Positions 7,976-16,700 of a stretch of 64,000 nucleotides of DNA are shown here, piece by piece; position 1 is the first letter of the stretch; every line of letters starts with the position of its first letter. The DNA comes from Alphaproteobacteria bacterium. GTDB lineage: Bacteria > Pseudomonadota > Alphaproteobacteria > CAAGCB01 > CAG-977. The stretch spans positions 1 through 64,000 of the forward strand of contig CAAGCY010000006.1 in NCBI GenBank assembly GCA_900768465.1, in the 5' to 3' direction. The position numbers were made by a program, and so were the translations under genes. The notes under the pieces were generated by a model that saw nothing but the letters and a program-made list of their open reading frames with translations, was not told the origin of the DNA and did not search any database.

Positions 7976-9702
7976 TACGCCGCCTCCTCTTTTTCCAACT
8001 GCGACAGGCAGATTTCACGATAGACGGGGCAGTTTTCAAACAAATCGTCATGCCTGCCGACGCCGACCGCTTTGCCGTCGTCCAAAACGACGATGAAATC
8101 CGCGCCGCGCACCGTCGAAATGCGTTGAGAAACCAGAAAGACCGTCGTCCCCGCAAGGTCGTTTTTAATCGCTTTACGCAGTTTCGCGTCGGTCGCGAAG
8201 TCCAGCGCCGACGCGCTGTCGTCCAAAATCAGGATTTCCGGCTCTCCGACCAAAGCCCGCGCGATGGTCAGCCGTTGCCTTTGCCCGCCCGACAGGTTGC
8301 GTCCGCCTTGCGCTATCGGCGCGTCAAGTTTTTCGGGTTTTGTCGAAACGAATTCGTCGCCCTGCGCGATTGTCAACGCCCGCCAAATCTCCGCGTCCGT
8401 CGCGTCGGCTTTCGCCCAGCGCATATTGTCGCGGATCGTTCCTTTGAACAGCACGGCTTTTTGCGGCACGACGCCGATTTTTCGGCGCAAATCCGCAAAA
8501 GGATAATCCCGAACGTCAACGCCGTCGATTAAAACCCGCCCTTTCGTCGCGTCGTAAAAGCGGGAAAGCAGGTTGATTAAAGTCGTCTTGCCCGATCCCG
8601 TGCCGCCGATAACGCCGACGGTCGCGCCTTTTGGCACGGCGAAGTCGATGCCGGTCAACGCTTCCGCTTCGGCGTTTTTATAGGCGAACGACACGTTTTC
8701 AAACCGCACGCGGGGCGCGTCGGGCAAAGAATTTGCCGCTTTGCCGTTTTCCCCGACCGTCGGGAAAATCGCGAACACGTCGTTGATGCGCGCGGCGGAC
8801 GCGGACGCTTTCGTAAAGACGACGATTAAATTCGCCAAAGCGACCAATGCCAGCAGGATCTGCGACATATAGTTGACCAAGGCGATTACTTCGCCCTGCG
8901 TCAAATCGCCCGCGTTGACTTGGAAACCGCCGCCCCACACAATCGCGATGACCGCCAGATTGACGACGACGTACGTCGCGGGGTTCAGCAAAGCCGCGAT
9001 TTTTCCCGCCGCGACCTGTTCGCTCATCAGCGTTTCGCACGTTTGTTCAAACGCCGCGTGTTCTTCCTTTTGTTTGGAAAAAGCGCGAATGACGCGCACG
9101 CCCGTCAGATTTTCGCGCACCAGCAGGGAAACTTTGTCCATACACGCTTGAATCCGCTTGTAACAGGGAATGCACTTTGCCATGACGAACCAGATGACCG
9201 CGCCGATCAGCGGCGTCGCGACCAGAAAAATCACCGCCAGCTTCACATCGACAAAAAACGCCATGACAATCGCGCCGACGACGATGAACGGGGAACGCAA
9301 AAACAGGCGCAAGCCCAAATTCACCCCCGACTGCGCCTGATTGATGTCGCCCGTCAGCCGCGTGATCAGGGACGGCGTGCCGATTTCGTCCAATTCGGCA
9401 TAGGACAAATCGCCGACGTGGCGGAACAGCGCGCTGCGCAAAGCCGTGCCGAACCCCATGGACGCTTTGGCGGCGAAAAACTGCGCGGTCAGGGAACAGA
9501 CCAGTCCCAGCAATCCCAAGCCCACCATTAACGCGCCCATTTTGTAAATATAGGCGGTGTCGCCGTTTTTAATGCCGACATCAATGATTCCCGCCATGAC
9601 CAGCGGAACGAACAGCTCGAAACACGCCTCCAGAAACTTGAACAAAGGACCGACGACGCATTCTTTTTTGTAATTCGCTAAAAAGCGGGCGAGCTTAAAC
9701 AT
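7975..9702 (-). CDS. ABC exporter half-transporter, degenerate-site subunit
   Basis: This is a 575-residue exporter half with transmembrane helices in the first ~310 residues, Walker A GGTGSGKT (366-373) and a canonical signature LSGGQ (470-474). In the Walker B, LILDD, Asp495 replaces the catalytic Glu. That change, paired with LSQGQ in the partner, places both defects in the same composite ATP site. This is a known feature of heterodimeric exporters in which one site binds but barely hydrolyses ATP. It is the first gene of the two-gene operon. The ribosome site is weak (CGGAA about a dozen bases upstream). Confidence 0.88.
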   Translation of the reverse strand: MFKLARFLANYKKECVVGPLFKFLEACFELFVPLVMAGIIDVGIKNGDTAYIYKMGALMVGLGLLGLVCSLTAQFFAAKASMGFGTALRSALFRHVGDLSYAELDEIGTPSLITRLTGDINQAQSGVNLGLRLFLRSPFIVVGAIVMAFFVDVKLAVIFLVATPLIGAVIWFVMAKCIPCYKRIQACMDKVSLLVRENLTGVRVIRAFSKQKEEHAAFEQTCETLMSEQVAAGKIAALLNPATYVVVNLAVIAIVWGGGFQVNAGDLTQGEVIALVNYMSQILLALVALANLIVVFTKASASAARINDVFAIFPTVGENGKAANSLPDAPRVRFENVSFAYKNAEAEALTGIDFAVPKGATVGVIGGTGSGKTTLINLLSRFYDATKGRVLIDGVDVRDYPFADLRRKIGVVPQKAVLFKGTIRDNMRWAKADATDAEIWRALTIAQGDEFVSTKPEKLDAPIAQGGRNLSGGQRQRLTIARALVGEPEILILDDSASALDFATDAKLRKAIKNDLAGTTVFLVSQRISTVRGADFIVVLDDGKAVGVGRHDDLFENCPVYREICLSQLEKEEAA

Positions 9703-9862
9703 AAGGCGGATTCCGATAATGAGAAATTTTCCGATTTCTATACTTTTTGCGCGGGAAAGGCAAGTGTTGTCCTATAAATTGCACATTCGGCAAATTTAAT
9801 TTTACGGAAAAAAATCAAAAATTAACGTTATGGGCGTATAAAATGCGTCGAAGGCGGAAAAA

Positions 9863-10576
9863 ATGAAAGAAAACGGACTGAAATCCTTTTATTCGACGAT
9901 GATTGCGCCGTGTCCTTATGTTGCGGGACGCGGGGAATCGAAGTTGGCGGTCGACATATCGGGCGCATTTTCGCAAAGCTGGAACAATGTGCTGTCCCGC
10001 GCCGGATTTCGGCGATCGCACGGTGTTTGCTATATTCCCGCTTGTCCCGACTGCGACGAATGCGTGTCCGTGCGTATCCCCGTTGCGGACTTTCTGCCGT
10101 CCAAGAAAATGCGTAAAGTACTGCGCTTGAATCAAGACGCGACCGTCGCTTTTACACCGAATATTGCCACGACGGAGCAATACGCGTTGTTTTCCGATTA
10201 TCTGGAAAGCCGCCATGCCAAAAGCGATATGACGGAAATGTATTTCGAGGAATTCCGCGCGATGATAGAGGATTCCTGCGTCGATTCCGCCATGATGGAG
10301 GTGCGCGAAAACGCGGTGCTGCAAGCCGCCATGCTGGTTGATGTTCTGGACGACGGATTGTCGGCGGTGTACAGCTTTTTCAACCCCGAACAGGGCAGGC
10401 GAAGCCCGGGGACTTTTATGATTTTGAAACTGATAGAGGAAACGCGGAAAATCGGCTTGCCTTACGTTTATCTGGGCTATTGGATAAAGTCCGTGTCGAA
10501 TATGGCGTACAAAGCGAAATTTCAGCCGCTTGAATACTTTGCGGACGGCAAGTGGATACGCTCGTTTCCCGATTAA
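9863..10576 (+). CDS. bpt: Aspartate/glutamate leucyltransferase (N-end rule)
   Basis: The 237-residue protein matches the bacterial arginyl-tRNA-protein-transferase-like family. It has the N-terminal CPYVAGRGESK motif, the RSHGVCYIPACPDCDECVSVRIPV core with its clustered cysteines, and the C-terminal GYWIKSVSNMAYKAKFQPLE block. Bpt transfers Leu from leucyl-tRNA to proteins beginning with Asp or Glu, marking them for ClpS/ClpAP. The family is common in Proteobacteria and nearly constant in length at 235-250 residues. AAGGCGG lies six bases ahead of the ATG. It is a single gene, divergent from the ABC operon. Confidence 0.93.
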   Translation: MKENGLKSFYSTMIAPCPYVAGRGESKLAVDISGAFSQSWNNVLSRAGFRRSHGVCYIPACPDCDECVSVRIPVADFLPSKKMRKVLRLNQDATVAFTPNIATTEQYALFSDYLESRHAKSDMTEMYFEEFRAMIEDSCVDSAMMEVRENAVLQAAMLVDVLDDGLSAVYSFFNPEQGRRSPGTFMILKLIEETRKIGLPYVYLGYWIKSVSNMAYKAKFQPLEYFADGKWIRSFPD

Positions 10577-10592
10577 GATATGTATTATCCGC

Positions 10593-10621
10593 TTGTTTTT
10601 AAAGGCGGCATCTGATATATT
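10593..10621 (+). promoter_or_regulatory. Sigma70-type promoter of the ELM1-like gene
   Basis: TTGTTT (10593-10598), a 17-base spacer and TATATT (10616-10621), with TGA directly before the -10 giving an extended -10. It lies 37 bases before the ATG of the following gene and just after bpt. Confidence 0.6.
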
Positions 10622-10657
10622 TAGACACAATTAGAGAAAAATCGGGGGTAAAATACG

Positions 10658-11920
10658 ATGGAATATTGCGGTTTTTTCAGCGGGCGTCTGGGTTCCGACA
10701 ATCAAACCCGCGGTTTGATTTTGGAAGCGGAAGCCGATAAAAAGGTTCCCGTTACGCGAAACAAGCTGTTGCAGGCGCCGAACGGTCAGCCGCTGGACAG
10801 ATCGCGTTATCCCGATGAGAAATCCTTTAAAAAGGACGTGTACGCGTCTTTGGACGCCTATCTGGCGGACGCGCCCAAGCCGGACGTGTTCGTCCTGCCG
10901 TTCAATCACGGCGATATGGAAAACGCGCCAAACGACGCCGATATGCTGGCGAAAACGGTCAAAGACTACTATAGCGACCGAAAACTGGGCAACGTGACGA
11001 CTTTGGTTCTGACAGGGGCTTTTCACGATTATCGGCACGTTGATTTGGCAAACGTCCCTTATCACCTGATGACGGAAGAACAAGCCAAGCGGCTGGACAA
11101 AGACCCCGAATTGCAAAAGAAAATCGTTCCGACTCTGGGGGTTGCGGGCAACCTGACCGATCTCAGAATTCGGCAAGAGGGCAATCGTCCCGCTTTTGCG
11201 GAAGAACTGGCGCAGTTCAAAAACGGCAAGCCGACGGTGTTTTTCTCGCTGGGCGGGCGCGTGGAAGGTCCCGAAATCCAATTCACGATGAAAGATGCCG
11301 AAAACATTTGGAAAAAAGCGCAGGAATTTCAAAAGAACGGGTTTAACGTCGCTTTGGGCAACAGCCCGCGCACGCCGACGGACGTGACGGACTATCTGTT
11401 CGAACAAGCGCGCGACAACGGTGTCAGCTTTTACAACGCCAAGAAAATCGCCGAAACGGACACCGCCGATTTCCGCCAGTACACGGGTAAATATAAAAAG
11501 GAATTTGCCGCTCAGCAGGAAAAAATCGGCAATATCTATCCCGCCATTTTGTCCGTATCGGATATCGTCGTCGGAACCAAAGACAGCTTTTCCTACACGT
11601 CGGACACGGCGGCGCTGGGCATCAAAACGGCGGTTTATTCGGATATGTACATCGATCCGGCGAAACGCCCCGATTGCGACAGACTGTTGAATTCCGTCAA
11701 AAACAAATACGTTTACGATTTAAACGATCCGCGGGTGTTTGATCCGAAAGAAACGTTGCCCGTTTTGCCGCAAACCAATGCCACGATTATCAACGCGGTG
11801 AAAAAATTCGATCGGCAAAAAACCGCCGAACGGCTGAAAGCGGTTAAAAACGCTCACCGCCAAACGGCAACGGAACAAAACATCGTTTCTTTGAAACTGA
11901 AAAAAGATTTCCAACGCTAA
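10658..11920 (+). CDS. ELM1/GtrOC1-like protein (DUF1022-type), possible glycosyltransferase fold
   Basis: The protein (420 residues) shows a pattern typical of the mitochondrial-fission ELM1 family: a middle VFFSLGGR strand, a GNSPRTPTDVTDYL segment matching the family's TSRRTP motif, and ILSVSDIVVGTKDSFSYTSD matching the ADxIVVTxDSxSMxSE motif before a GIKTAVY strand. Bacterial members have a GT-B-like fold and unproven enzyme activity. The first 40 residues (SGRLGSDNQTRGL) would correspond to the N-terminal Rossmann start. It has its own promoter and a terminator after the stop, so it is likely monocistronic. Function beyond family membership is inference. Confidence 0.6.
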   Translation: MEYCGFFSGRLGSDNQTRGLILEAEADKKVPVTRNKLLQAPNGQPLDRSRYPDEKSFKKDVYASLDAYLADAPKPDVFVLPFNHGDMENAPNDADMLAKTVKDYYSDRKLGNVTTLVLTGAFHDYRHVDLANVPYHLMTEEQAKRLDKDPELQKKIVPTLGVAGNLTDLRIRQEGNRPAFAEELAQFKNGKPTVFFSLGGRVEGPEIQFTMKDAENIWKKAQEFQKNGFNVALGNSPRTPTDVTDYLFEQARDNGVSFYNAKKIAETDTADFRQYTGKYKKEFAAQQEKIGNIYPAILSVSDIVVGTKDSFSYTSDTAALGIKTAVYSDMYIDPAKRPDCDRLLNSVKNKYVYDLNDPRVFDPKETLPVLPQTNATIINAVKKFDRQKTAERLKAVKNAHRQTATEQNIVSLKLKKDFQR

Positions 11921-11951
11921 AAGAAGCCCCCTGCAAGGGGACTTTCTTTTA
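11921..11951. terminator. Bidirectional terminator between convergent genes
   Basis: The imperfect stem AAAGAAGCCCC / GGGGACTTTCTTT with two bulges and loop CTGCAA is followed by T-rich sequence on both strands. It sits directly after the ELM1-like stop and 26 bases from the convergent YjbQ stop. Confidence 0.65.
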
Positions 11952-11976
11952 CCTGTCAAGGAACGGTTTGAAGCGT

Positions 11977-12396
11977 TCATTCCCCGATTAAGTGCAGAAC
12001 GATGTTGCGGATGTGGGCTTCGGCGCGGTGTTCGCAAACGTACAAAGCCTGCCAGCGTCCGAAAGCGGTCAATCCTTTGACGACGGGGATGTTCAGCGAC
12101 ACGTCCGTCAAAGACGTGCGGATGTGCGCGGGCATATCGTCTTTGCCTTCGTAAGTGTGGCGGTACAATCGGTTATCCTGCGGGACGGTGCGGTCGAAAA
12201 AGTCTTTTAAATCCAGCATCACGTCGGGATCGGCGTTTTCCTGTATTGTCAAGCTGGCGGACGTGTGCGTCATAAACACGGTCAGCAACCCCGTTTTGAT
12301 TCCGCTTTGCCGCACGAAATCGCATACGGCGTTCGTGATGTCGACAAAGCTTTCAGGCTTTGTTTGCACGGAAAAAACGGTTTGCTTTTGAATCAT
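11977..12396 (-). CDS. yjbQ: YjbQ family protein (UPF0047)
   Basis: The 139-residue protein carries the family signature: LTVFMTHTSASLTIQENADPDV, the YRHTYEGKDDMPAHIRTSL block and the WQALYVCEHRAEAHIR C-terminus with conserved His and Glu. YjbQ proteins have weak thiamine-phosphate synthase activity when over-produced, but their natural role is unknown. The ATG overlaps the stop of the upstream small gene by four bases (ATGA), so the two are co-translated. Confidence 0.92.
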   Translation of the reverse strand: MIQKQTVFSVQTKPESFVDITNAVCDFVRQSGIKTGLLTVFMTHTSASLTIQENADPDVMLDLKDFFDRTVPQDNRLYRHTYEGKDDMPAHIRTSLTDVSLNIPVVKGLTAFGRWQALYVCEHRAEAHIRNIVLHLIGE

Positions 12397-12767
12397 TTGT
12401 ATAAATTCCGTTCGTCGGTTTGCTCCGCCTGTTCGCGGTCAAGCAGCGGCTTGACGGACGCTTCGTCCAGCGGCAAGTTTTTGACATGGCGGCATTTTGC
12501 CGAATATTCCCGAACGACTTTGTAATCGGCGGCTTCGGCAATCAGAACGGACTCCGACCGTGCCAGACAAGGACGGGCGTCGGGATGGATGAAATCCAGC
12601 AAAATCGATTGTTCGGGTGTGCGGTACAGCAAAGCGTGCGCCCCGCCGTCATAGAGCAGGACAGGGGATTTCGGCACGCCGTCTTTGGCACGAATGGAAA
12701 TCATCACTTCGTCGTTTTTGTTCAAGTGAAGTTCGTAAAACGATTCTTGCTGCGGTTTTTTGGTCAA
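12393..12767 (-). CDS. Unknown 124-residue protein co-translated with YjbQ
   Basis: Family not recognised. The protein is soluble, with a predicted beta-rich N-terminal half (YELHLNKNDEVMISIRAKDG, then PVLLYDGGAHALLYR) and a charged C-terminal tail. There is no signal peptide, no membrane segment and no repeated motif; single Cys occur in RPCLAR and SAKCRHV. It is the first gene of a two-gene unit with yjbQ through a 4-base overlap. Reading frame, coupling and codon use like its neighbours support it as a real gene. Confidence 0.7.
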   Translation of the reverse strand: MTKKPQQESFYELHLNKNDEVMISIRAKDGVPKSPVLLYDGGAHALLYRTPEQSILLDFIHPDARPCLARSESVLIAEAADYKVVREYSAKCRHVKNLPLDEASVKPLLDREQAEQTDERNLYK

Positions 12768-12876
12768 AACGCCACCTCGTTGATTTTTTTGGAATTATAG
12801 GCGCAATCCCCCTTTTTTTCAATCGCTTTTATGGTATACTGAGCGCAACTTAACTTTTCAGGACAGGAGTTTTTTT

Positions 12877-13434
12877 ATGCATCCTTGGCATGACGTAGAG
12901 TTGGTCGGAACAAAAGTTCCGCAGTTTGTCCCCGCGGTTATCGAGGTTCCCAAAGGGTCGAAGTACAAATACGAACTGGACAAACCCAGCGGATTGATTC
13001 GCGTTGACCGCGTGCTGTATTCCAGCGTTCACTATCCCGCGAACTACGGGTTGATTCCCCGTACTTACTGCGAAGACCACGATCCGCTGGACATCTTGGT
13101 TTTGGGGCAGGAACCCGTTTTTCCGCTGACGATTATGTCCGCGCGCCCCATCGGCGTGATGAAGATGATTGATCAGGGCGAGGCGGACGACAAAATCATC
13201 GCGGTTCACGCCGACGATCCGGAATACGCGCATTATTCGTCGATTGACGAACTGCCGCCGCATCGTATGATTGAAGTTCAGCGCTTTTTTGAAGACTACA
13301 AAAAGCTGGAAAACAAAACCGTCGTGGTCGAAGGTTTCCTTGACCAAAACGAAGCGTTCAAAGTCATTCTGAAAGCGATTGACGAATACGAACGCGTCAA
13401 AGAAACGCTGGTCGGTTATAAAAAGCACGACTGA
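12877..13434 (+). CDS. ppa: Inorganic pyrophosphatase (family I)
   Basis: This 185-residue protein has the family I hallmarks: [17 protein letters not shown] near the start, [13 protein letters not shown], and the signature [11 protein letters not shown] with the metal-binding aspartates. It also has a [21 protein letters not shown] strand pair. It hydrolyses pyrophosphate to phosphate in the cytoplasm. Length is usual for the hexameric bacterial enzyme. ACAGGAG lies a few bases before the ATG. No good plus-strand terminator follows directly; the next hairpin has its U-tract on the other strand. Confidence 0.95.
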   Translation: MHPWHDVELVGTKVPQFVPAVIEVPKGSKYKYELDKPSGLIRVDRVLYSSVHYPANYGLIPRTYCEDHDPLDILVLGQEPVFPLTIMSARPIGVMKMIDQGEADDKIIAVHADDPEYAHYSSIDELPPHRMIEVQRFFEDYKKLENKTVVVEGFLDQNEAFKVILKAIDEYERVKETLVGYKKHD

Positions 13435-13435
13435 T

Positions 13436-13472
13436 AAAAAATACCCGCGGCGGGTCACTACTCCGTCGCGGG
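13436..13472 (-). terminator. Terminator of the small-peptide transcript (minus strand)
   Basis: On the minus strand a 10-bp stem (13463-13472 with 13444-13453, one G-U pair) is followed by TATTTTTT. On the plus strand the same hairpin has no T-tract after it, so it is oriented to end a minus-strand transcript rather than ppa. It starts 10 bases beyond the stop of the 25-codon ORF. Confidence 0.75.
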
Positions 13473-13481
13473 CTTTGGCTA

Positions 13482-13559
13482 TTATCTGTCGAAAATTTCA
13501 AGCAATAAAGCTAAAAACAACAACAAATAAGCAGCCGCTTTGAGGTATATGGAAGCCAA
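13482..13559 (-). CDS. 25-residue hydrophobic peptide, candidate type I toxin
   Basis: TTG-start ORF of 25 codons. The peptide begins MASIYLKAAAY, continues with a hydrophobic LLLFLALLL run and ends EIFDR, so it would be one short membrane helix with charged ends. GAAAGGAGGTG, complementary to ten or more bases of the 16S 3' end, lies eight bases before the TTG and is one of the strongest ribosome sites in the window. A promoter stands upstream, the predicted 5' end folds into the small hairpin CCGTA-CCTT-TACGG, and a terminator follows. Size, composition and context resemble type I toxin peptides such as Ibs, Ldr, ShoB and ZorO, but no sequence family is recognised. Expression and toxicity are inference. 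Confidence 0.6.
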   Translation of the reverse strand: MASIYLKAAAYLLLFLALLLEIFDR

Positions 13560-13599
13560 AATCAACACCTCCTTTCAACCGTAAAGGTACGGCAAAAAG

Positions 13600-13628
13600 A
13601 ATATAGTTGACGAAAAAAGGCTTGTAAA
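13600..13628 (-). promoter_or_regulatory. Promoter of the small hydrophobic peptide (minus)
   Basis: On the minus strand TTTACA (13628-13623), a 17-base spacer and TATATT (13605-13600). The predicted start is near 13593, 34 bases ahead of the TTG codon. Its -35 overlaps the -35 of the divergent plus-strand promoter by five bases, so the two cannot be bound independently. Confidence 0.65.
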
Positions 13629-13650
13629 TCGAAAAAGGCATGCTTATAAT
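13622..13650 (+). promoter_or_regulatory. Promoter of the candidate antitoxin RNA (plus)
   Basis: TTGTAA (13622-13627), a 17-base spacer and a perfect TATAAT (13645-13650). Predicted start is near 13657. No plausible ORF follows before the terminator at 13696-13728, which points to a short non-coding transcript. Confidence 0.7.
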
Positions 13651-13656
13651 CAGAAC

Positions 13657-13728
13657 ATAAGGTATATGAGGTCAATTACTCAACACCTCCTTTCAGACCG
13701 CGGATTCACTACCCGCGGTCAATTTTTT
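13657..13728 (+). ncRNA. Candidate ~72-nt antitoxin small RNA
   Basis: Bounded by a consensus promoter upstream and an intrinsic terminator downstream. It contains AGGTATATG (13660-13668) and CAACACCTCCTTTCA (13681-13695). Both also occur at 13543-13551 and 13563-13577 on the plus strand, which is the template complement of the peptide mRNA. The RNA could therefore pair in trans with that mRNA in two blocks: 15 bases across the Shine-Dalgarno and 9 bases over codons 3-6. This is the layout of divergent type I pairs such as ShoB/OhsC and ZorO/OrzO. Extents are predicted only. Confidence 0.55.
13696..13728 (+). terminator. Intrinsic terminator of the candidate small RNA
   Basis: A perfect 8-bp stem GACCGCGG (13696-13703) / CCGCGGTC (13713-13720) is followed by AATTTTTT on the plus strand. 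Confidence 0.85.
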
Positions 13729-13733
13729 GCGCT

Positions 13734-13760
13734 AAAAAAGGCGGAGAATTGTTCTCCGCC
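13734..13760 (-). terminator. Terminator of autotransporter 1
   Basis: The 9-bp stem GGCGGAGAA (13740-13748) / TTCTCCGCC (13752-13760) is followed on the minus strand by T6. It lies ten bases beyond the autotransporter stop codon. Confidence 0.9.
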
Positions 13761-13770
13761 TTGTGCGTTA

Positions 13771-16700
13771 TTACAGATTGATTTTCATATTCAGCAGGAC
13801 GGAATGACTTTGAAGTTTTCCTTGGAACATGCCGTCATACATCAGGGAAAGGCTGCCGATTTTTTCAAAGCCGAACGAAAATCCCGCGCCTGCTTCCACG
13901 CCGAAGCGTTTGTCTTTTTCCGTTTCGACGACATAGCTTGCGCCGTTGGGCAGCACGGCGGTTCTGTTCTGATTGCTGCGGGCAAAGTCGTAAGAAACGG
14001 CGGCTTTCAGTTCGGGAACGAACGAAGCGGCGGCGTTCGCCCGCAATCGATAGCGTTTAGACAGCCTGAATCCGCCGACGGCGGTTGCGGTGACGCTGGA
14101 TTTGGCTTCCAGTTCCGCGCCCAAAGCGTCGGTGTAAGCTTTTTGATGCGTGTTGATGACGCGTAAAGCGGCTTCGGGCGACAAAACGGGGGCGGCGTAT
14201 CCGACCGCGATTTGCGCGCTGATGGTGTTTGTTTGGTAATCGCTTTCCAGTTTGGCGATTTTGGTTGTGTCTTCATAGGACGAATGACCGACGCCGGCAA
14301 AGAAGTTCGTGTAGAACCGTTCGGGCTGATAGTGAGCGTATGCAAATCCCGTGTGCGTATAAACATCGGTGTCGGATCTGTCCGCGTCAATGGACGTTGC
14401 CGCATAGGAATAGCCGAAGCCCGCTTTGAAAGCGTCGGAAACATAAGCTTCAATTCCCGCCGCAAAGCCTGCGGAATCGGATGAAAAGCCCTCTTTCCCG
14501 CGCTGTTCGGCGTGGTTGTACAAACCTTGTGCCCAAACGGCGCCTTGTCCTGCTTCGAAATCGCCGCCGGAACGCCCGTGCATTCGTCTGTAGTAATAGC
14601 CGCCGCGGGAGTAGGGGGAAATCTGCCGTGAGACAGGCGTGTTAAAGCGCGAAGAAACAGCGTGCATAATGCGTTTTGCCGTGGATTCGTCGGTCATGGA
14701 AACGGACTTTGACAAATCGGGGGATACTTCGCGCAAAATTTGGTATTTCTTTTCGGGGTTGCGGTCGAACTTGGCAAGCAAGTCGTCGATTTTATCCAAA
14801 GCGTCCAGTTGTTCTTTGGTCAGGGAATCCAAAGATTTGTCGTCCAAATCCAGAATTTGCGAAGCTTTTTCGATAACGGGATGAACTTTGATTCCGCCGT
14901 TGTTTTCCAAATCGTCGATAATCGGGGCAGTCGAACCGCCCAAGCGCAAAATGTACAAATCCCCGCCGCTCCAGTTGCTTAAAACGCCGACTTTCGAAGC
15001 CTCGGCAGCGTCAAAGGGACGCGAAGAAACGGCATAGCGGGACGTCGAATAATCGCCCAGCTTGAACCCCGTCCCGTCCGTAATGTGATACAGCGTTGTT
15101 TGGGCGGAAGACGCCGCGCTCATATTCAATTTAATCGTGACGTTTTCGGCGGCAGCGGTAATGATTGGCGTTGTTTTGGCGGCATCGGTCAAAATCGCCG
15201 AAATCGTTCCGCCCGATATTTTGCCCGCTTTCAACGCGGTTGTTCCGATGTCCAGCGTTTTGCCGTCCAGAATGGCGATGTTGCGGAATTCAAAATTATT
15301 TGAACGGTTCAGATTGCTTAACGCGTAATCGGCGTTAAAGACGGCGTTCGCCGATCCCGACAAAGTGCCGTCCAGCCGCGCGTTCGACGATTGAAAAGCG
15401 ACTGTCGCATCCGCGTCGGAAAAGACGTTACCCTTCATTTTCCCCGCCAAATAAAGCGTCGATCTGCTGTCCAGCAACAATGCGCCGCCTGCGGACGAAA
15501 AGGTCAAAACGGCGTTTTCGGCGACTTTCAACGTTGAATTTTGAAATATGACATTGCCGGAACGGGCGGACAGTTCGTTGTTGCCGTTGGCGATAACGGT
15601 TGAGTCTTTTACACCTATGTTGCCGGCTTTAAAGGTGGTGATACTTCCTGTGGGCAAGGATGCAGGACCGGCACCGTAATCCGACGAAAAGCTGTCGTTA
15701 ATCAGCTTTGCGTTGTCGTTTAATTCAAACGTGGAGTTGTTGGAAATGATCACGTTCGTCCCCGGCGCTCTTTCTAAAACGTAGTTGAAATGGGCGTAAT
15801 GTTCTGTTAATTCTTGTTTAAAGGCGGCTTCGTCGTTTTTTAACTCGGTTACAGGGGAAGAAATCCCTAATATATCAAAAACGGCTTTTGTAAAGTCTGT
15901 CAAGTCGTCATCACTTGAGGCGTTGTTCACATCGTTCCAGATGAAATTTATGGCAGTGTCGATTTCATCCTGCGTCAATTTTTTGCGCAAAAGTTGAAGT
16001 GGGGCGTTTTCGGCGGTTTGTCCGTCAACGCTGTATGGCTGAAGTGATCCTGCAACAGGCGGAGGCATAGGTACAAAAACATCGGATGACATGGAATAAT
16101 ACCCGCTGCCGGCAACAGAATCGCCGTTTAAAACGATGTTTGCGTTTGAAAAATCGGCAACTCTTGTCTGATCAGGCGCAAAATAATCCGTAGAAGCGGT
16201 GTGCAACGTTTTTCCGTCAATGTGGTAAACATAATCCCCTGTTCCATAAAATAGTCCCAAAAACGAATTGCTGTTCGCCGTTATTTTTCCAGAGGTAGTC
16301 AGCGACCTAAAGGCGGTGTTTGAAACAGAAATCCCGTGCTCGCCCGTAATATTCAAAGATCTAGCTGCGACTGAAGAGGGGAGAGAAGCTGAAGTTTTAT
16401 CCCATGTCAGATTGACAACGGCGGCATCAGAATCTATCGATATATCGATAGATCTATAAACACTCAGTGTTCCTTCAATCTTGCCGCCGTTAATGATGAG
16501 ATCGTCATATAAATCAAAACGGGAATTTGTTAATGTGCCGCCCAATATTGTAATGTTGTCTGCGCCAATATATGATCCCGTAAACGTTCCGTCCGATATT
16601 GTAATATAGTCGTCTGCATAAAGCTCTGAATCCGTAAACGTTCCACCCTCAATCAGATAAGAACCGTCGGAGGAGGTGAGGGATTTGCCTTCATACGTTC

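Larger units (their letters stand above)
13543..13695 (+). repeat. Direct repeat: peptide 5' region and its partner RNA
   Basis: A ~35-bp unit occurs at 13543-13577 and 13660-13695: AGGTATATG, 11 or 12 unrelated bases, then CAACACCTCCTTTCA. In both copies ACCG follows, after 0 or 1 extra base, and opens a hairpin. One copy overlaps the start of the peptide gene in antisense; the other lies in the divergent RNA. Conservation of just these two blocks, with a diverged middle, suggests selection for pairing. Confidence 0.85.

Noticed and set aside
13630..13667. Tiny ORF on the minus strand after the second Shine-Dalgarno copy
   Set aside because: The nearest starts hit stops at once or run into the peptide promoter; the DNA is better explained as promoter and small RNA.
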